Part shown: piece by piece, positions 15,329 to 18,341 of the stretch | How positions within the stretch are numbered: the first letter of the stretch is position 1 | Layout of the letters: each line of letters opens with the position of its first letter | Source of the DNA: Hallerella sp964501065 | GTDB lineage: Bacteria > Fibrobacterota > Fibrobacteria > Fibrobacterales > Fibrobacteraceae | Direction of reading: 5' to 3' | DNA length: 18,341 nt | Assembly (NCBI GenBank): GCA_964501065.1 | Contig: CAZCRF010000051.1 | Location: forward strand, 1 to 18,341 | Notes under the pieces: generated by a model | Databases searched by the model: none | Seen by the model: the letters and a program-made list of their open reading frames with translations, nothing else | What the model was told of the DNA's origin: nothing | Made by a program: the position numbers and the translations under genes

Positions 15329-16568
15329 GGCGAATCGCCCCCACGGGATCGAGCTTCGACGCCTTCCATGCCGGAAGGAGGGTCGAAAGGGTGCAGAGGA
15401 AGATGCCCACGACCAAAACGACAGCGACGTCAAGAGGTTCGATGAGCACGGGGAAATAGGGCAAGACATACACGTCGCCGGGGAGAGTCACGAAGTGATA
15501 TTTTTGCTGGAGGCCGCAGAGGACAAGCCCCGCCGTCCCGCCGAGAAGAGTCCCGCCGACGCCGATGAAGGAACCCATCAACATAAAAACGCGCATCACG
15601 GCGAACTTGGAAAGCCCCATGCTGCGGAGAATGCCGATTTCCTTCGTCTTGTCCGTCACCACCATGATGAGGGAGCTGACGATGTTGAACGCCGCCACCA
15701 AAATGATGAGGCAGATGATGGCCGCGACGATAAACTTCTCGTAATTCATCCACTTGAGGAGGGTGATGTTCTTCGTCTTCCAATCGATGAAGTAGTAAGG
15801 GTAGCCGATTACCTCGCCCGCCCGTTCGACGCTCTCGCCCGCCTTCCACTGGTCGCGCACGCGGAACTGGATTCCCGAAACGGCGTCGCCTAGCCCCAAA
15901 AGCTTCTGGGCTTCGGGAATTCCGATGTAGGCGATGTTCCCGTCGTATTCATACATGCCCGTTTCGAAAATTCCGGACACGACGCAAGAAAGAATCTTCG
16001 GTCCGCCGGAAGAAAGCGCGGCATCCGTACTTTGAAACGTCTGGATGATGATTTTATCGCCGACCAGAACGCGGAGCCGATTCGCAAGCGAAACGCCTAA
16101 AATCACGGCGGGGCGACTCTCCCCCATCGCATCGGGAAGGCTGTCTAGCGAATACTCCCCGCTCACGATATGCTCCGAAAGGTTCACCACTTTGGCGGAA
16201 CGCGCCGGGTCGATGCCGTAAAGCACGATTCCGTCGTTCACCTTCTTCGAGCTGATGCCCACCTTGTAAATGATGAACGGAGCGGACGCGACGACTTCCG
16301 AATCCGAAGCCATCACCCGAGCGGCGATGGAATCATACCCCTCGACGGGATCGCTCCGGTAGGCGTACATTTCAAAGTGCGCATCCTTGCCGATCATCTG
16401 GGCGGTCACTTCCTTTTCAAAGCCGTTCACGGCCGAAAGGGCGACGACCAAGGCAAAGGAACCGATGCTCACGCCCAGCATGCTGAAAATGCCGATGAGC
16501 GAGACGAACAGGCTTTTGCGCTGCGCCCCGAGATACCGCCAGGCGATGAGCCACTCCAAGCGATTCAC
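15321..16568 (-). CDS. lolE: Lipoprotein-releasing ABC transporter permease (LolC/LolE family)
   Basis: A 415-residue inner-membrane permease with the MacB/FtsX layout: TM1 at about 21-47, a roughly 225-residue periplasmic domain, then three helices at about 279-303, 322-350 and 380-402. Conserved family stretches are FVSLIGIFSMLGVSIG, AAFNIVSSLIMVVTDKTKEIGILRSMG and the terminal LPAWKASKLDPVGAIRHE. Only one such gene is present, so it may act as a homodimer with LolD, as in lineages with a single LolC/E; a second copy elsewhere is possible. The start is GTG (16566-16568) behind AGAGGGA; the nearby upstream ATG is out of frame. It lies 51 bp downstream of lysS. Confidence 0.92.
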   Translation of the reverse strand: MNRLEWLIAWRYLGAQRKSLFVSLIGIFSMLGVSIGSFALVVALSAVNGFEKEVTAQMIGKDAHFEMYAYRSDPVEGYDSIAARVMASDSEVVASAPFIIYKVGISSKKVNDGIVLYGIDPARSAKVVNLSEHIVSGEYSLDSLPDAMGESRPAVILGVSLANRLRVLVGDKIIIQTFQSTDAALSSGGPKILSCVVSGIFETGMYEYDGNIAYIGIPEAQKLLGLGDAVSGIQFRVRDQWKAGESVERAGEVIGYPYYFIDWKTKNITLLKWMNYEKFIVAAIICLIILVAAFNIVSSLIMVVTDKTKEIGILRSMGLSKFAVMRVFMLMGSFIGVGGTLLGGTAGLVLCGLQQKYHFVTLPGDVYVLPYFPVLIEPLDVAVVLVVGIFLCTLSTLLPAWKASKLDPVGAIRHE

Positions 16569-16619
16569 AGGCCGTCCCTCTGCATTGAATTTTGGAAAGC
16601 GGACAAGAACATCGGGAAC

Positions 16620-18119
16620 TCAAGCCTCCGGCTTCATCAAGGGGAATAGAATCACGTCGCGAATCGTCTGCTGATTCGTGAGGAGCATCACCATGCGGTC
16701 GATGCCGAAGCCGACTCCGCCCGTCGGCGGAAGCCCCGATTCCACGGCATCGATGAAGTTCTCGTCCATCGGATGCGTTTCCCCTTCACCGCCGCGCCCG
16801 CGGCGAACCTGGTCTTCCAAAAGGGCGCGCTGGCGAACCGGGTCGTTCAGCTCCGTGTAGGCGTTCCCGAGTTCCCAGCCGTTCGCGTAGGGCTCGAACT
16901 GTTCAATCAGTTCCGGGTCGTTGCGGTTCGCCTTGCAAAGGGGAGTGCTCTCCTTCGGCATGTCCTTGATGAACACGGGCTGGATGAGCTTCTTTTCCAC
17001 GGTCAGTTCAAAGAGTTCGATGATGCCGCGCCCGCGGAGCCAAGCCCCGTCGAGAGTACCTCCCAACCGGTGGAGTTCCGCCTTCAGCTCTTCGTCGGAC
17101 ATGGACTTGACGTCATAACCCGCATATTGCTTCAAGGCGTCATACATGGAAAGACGCGGCCACGGGGCCTTGAAATCGATTTCCGTCCCTTGGTAATTCA
17201 CCTTCGTCGAACCGTTCGCCGCGATGGCCGCCCGCTCGTAAATATTTTCGAAATGGACCATCATATCGTTGTAGTCCGCATAAGCCTCGTAAAATTCGAG
17301 TCCCGTGAACTCCGGGCTGTGCGTCTTGTCCATGCCTTCGTTGCGAAAGTTCTTGCTGAATTCGAAGACGCGTTCCATGCCGCCGACAATGCAACGCTTC
17401 AAATAAAGCTCCGGGGCGACGCGGAGGTAGAGCGTCATGTCGGCAGCGTTGTGGTGCGTCGTGAAGGGTTTCGCATTCGCCCCACCGTAAATCGGCTGCA
17501 GCGTGGGAGTTTCCACTTCGATGAATTTATTTTCAATCAAGTATTCCCGAATGGACTGGATGATACGGCTGCGCTTGACGAAGACCTCCCGCACGTCGTC
17601 ATTCAACGCCATGTCGATGTAACGTTCCCGATAACGCGTGTCGATGTCCTTGAACTCGTTGAAGATTTTCTTGTTGCCGTTTTCATCGACGATTTCCTTG
17701 GGGACGGGCAGCGGGCGGATGGCCTTGGCGAGCATCGTCACCTTCTCCGCCTTCACGGAATATTCCCCCGTCTTGGTCTCCATCATGGAGCCGTCCACCC
17801 CGACGATATCGCCGAAGTCGATCATCTTGACGATTTCGTAATCGGAATCCCCCACCAAATCCTTCGCGCAGACGACCTGGAGACGCCCGTAACGATCCTT
17901 CAAATGCATGAAGCAAAGCTTCCCCTTGCGGTTGTAGCGGACGACACGACCGGCAAAGGAAATCTTTTTCTCCGATTGGAGGAGTTCCGCCTTTTCCGCC
18001 CGGAGCATTTCGGACGTGTGCGTACGGTTGAATTGGTGCGGATAGGGATTGACTCCCATTTCTTGAAACTTCGCCAATTTGTCGCGGCGCGCCTTGGCTT
18101 GATCGTTCATCTCTTGCAT
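16620..18119 (-). CDS. lysS: Lysyl-tRNA synthetase, class II
   Basis: A 499-residue cytoplasmic enzyme that charges tRNA-Lys. The N-terminal OB-fold anticodon-binding domain (about 53-140) contains ISFAGRVVRYNRKGKLCF. Class II motif 1 lies around FIEVETPTLQPIYGGANAKPF, motif 2 is FEFSKNFRNEG (252-262) followed by THSPEFT, where HNPEFT is usual, and motif 3 is GVGFGIDR (468-475). Length is normal for the bacterial enzyme. AGGA lies eight bases before the chosen ATG at 18119; a second in-frame ATG nine bases inside (18110) is possible. It heads the run lysS-lolE-lolD-clpC-bioB, and the terminator just upstream implies its own promoter within about 30 bases, although no consensus promoter was recognised. 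Confidence 0.98.
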   Translation of the reverse strand: MQEMNDQAKARRDKLAKFQEMGVNPYPHQFNRTHTSEMLRAEKAELLQSEKKISFAGRVVRYNRKGKLCFMHLKDRYGRLQVVCAKDLVGDSDYEIVKMIDFGDIVGVDGSMMETKTGEYSVKAEKVTMLAKAIRPLPVPKEIVDENGNKKIFNEFKDIDTRYRERYIDMALNDDVREVFVKRSRIIQSIREYLIENKFIEVETPTLQPIYGGANAKPFTTHHNAADMTLYLRVAPELYLKRCIVGGMERVFEFSKNFRNEGMDKTHSPEFTGLEFYEAYADYNDMMVHFENIYERAAIAANGSTKVNYQGTEIDFKAPWPRLSMYDALKQYAGYDVKSMSDEELKAELHRLGGTLDGAWLRGRGIIELFELTVEKKLIQPVFIKDMPKESTPLCKANRNDPELIEQFEPYANGWELGNAYTELNDPVRQRALLEDQVRRGRGGEGETHPMDENFIDAVESGLPPTGGVGFGIDRMVMLLTNQQTIRDVILFPLMKPEA

Positions 18120-18150
18120 GGTTCATCCTGTCTAAAGATTTTGCATCCCA

Positions 18151-18201
18151 AAAATAAAAATTCCGCAGCGATTGAACCAGACGGGAATCCGAATGCTGCG
18201 G
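18151..18201 (-). terminator. Rho-independent terminator upstream of lysS (minus strand)
   Basis: On the minus strand CCGCAGC (18201-18195) pairs with GCTGCGG (18169-18163), extended by ATT/AAT past a bulge. Downstream is AATTTTTATTTT (18162-18151). It would end transcription of whatever minus-strand gene precedes lysS and so isolates the lysS operon. Confidence 0.7.
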
Positions 18202-18213
18202 TCTACCCGCCAT

Positions 18214-18340
18214 GCGGACTGTTTTGATGTTCACCAAGTGAACTGTTTGTCCGTCGAACGGACGGTTCTGTCGTTGGGCGAACTGTTTTTTCCATTGGCG
18301 TGGAGGCTCTTGTCCGTCAAACGGACGGCTTTGTCGTTGG
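18214..18340. repeat. Tandem repeat of 63-64 bp with a hairpin in each unit, running to the window edge
   Basis: Two units, 18214-18277 and 18278-18340, share GCGRACTGTTTT at the start and TTGTCCGTC-N-AACGGACGG with TGTCGTTGG at the end; about 20 bases in between differ. Each unit contains a perfect 6-bp hairpin GTCCGT/ACGGAC (18249-18263 and 18312-18326). The array may continue beyond the window. Confidence 0.7.
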
Positions 18341-18341
18341 C
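18231..18341 (-). CDS. Possible 3' end of a repeat-peptide gene (partial)
   Basis: From the window edge the minus strand is open for 36 codons to TGA at 18231-18233. It reads a 21-residue peptide repeat: NDKAVRLTDK then NDRTVRSTDK, separated by SLHANGKNSSP, ending QFTW. The terminator at 18151-18201 lies 30 bases downstream, as expected for a gene end. The product is not recognised. The plus strand of the repeat is also open in one frame, and the differences between units are mostly non-synonymous, so this may be a non-coding repeat with chance openness. Confidence 0.3.
   Translation of the reverse strand, partial: ANDKAVRLTDKSLHANGKNSSPNDRTVRSTDKQFTW

Noticed and set aside
18163..18201. tRNA-like look on the minus strand: 7-bp closing stem and GGTTCAATC near the 3' arm.
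   Set aside because: Only 39 bases lie between the ends, there is no T-stem pairing or anticodon arm, and a T-run follows, so it is a terminator.

Overview
The window looks like a chromosomal segment of a Gram-negative, plant-fibre-degrading bacterium. A Lol lipoprotein-export module and an outer-membrane beta-barrel show a double membrane. A secreted pectate lyase carrying Ig-like domains and a C-terminal secretion-type tail points to the Fibrobacterota (Fibrobacter or Hallerella-like). The lineage call is inferred from protein style and from moderately high GC outside one AT-richer island; no rRNA or other marker gene is present.

Left part (1-3926): a textbook sigma-54 promoter (201-218) with a possible upstream activator dyad precedes a PII protein and an Amt ammonium channel, a nitrogen-control operon ended by a terminator. 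A convergent flavodoxin follows, divergent from alanine racemase, which ends in a strong terminator.

Island (3925-4813): the AT-richer gap holds decayed remains of a type II restriction-modification system on the minus strand. These are a BsuBI/PstI-family endonuclease broken by an amber codon and two compensating homopolymer indels, preceded by a fragment of a C5-cytosine methyltransferase that stops just after motif I.

Centre (4933-9760): a multidomain pectate lyase is interrupted by an in-frame TAG inside its last Ig-like domain; the missing strand and C-terminal domain continue in frame to 7413. A bidirectional terminator separates it from a thioredoxin with an atypical WCRPC active site. 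Thioredoxin and a TonB-receptor-like barrel protein diverge from a short intergenic region centred on a 14-bp perfect palindrome.

Right part (9830-18341): a GT4 glycosyltransferase converges on a long minus-strand gene run, lysS - lolE - lolD - clpC - bioB, in that transcriptional order, with 51-bp, 8-bp-overlap, 1-bp-overlap and 12-bp junctions, so probably one operon joining lysyl-tRNA charging, lipoprotein release, AAA+ proteolysis and biotin synthesis. Upstream of lysS a minus-strand terminator and a 63-64-bp hairpin-bearing tandem repeat run off the window; on the minus strand the repeat reads as a 21-residue peptide repeat ending in TGA.

No CRISPR array, intact mobile element, rRNA or tRNA was seen. 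The most notable items are the in-frame amber in the pectate lyase, the dead restriction system, and the right-edge repeat.
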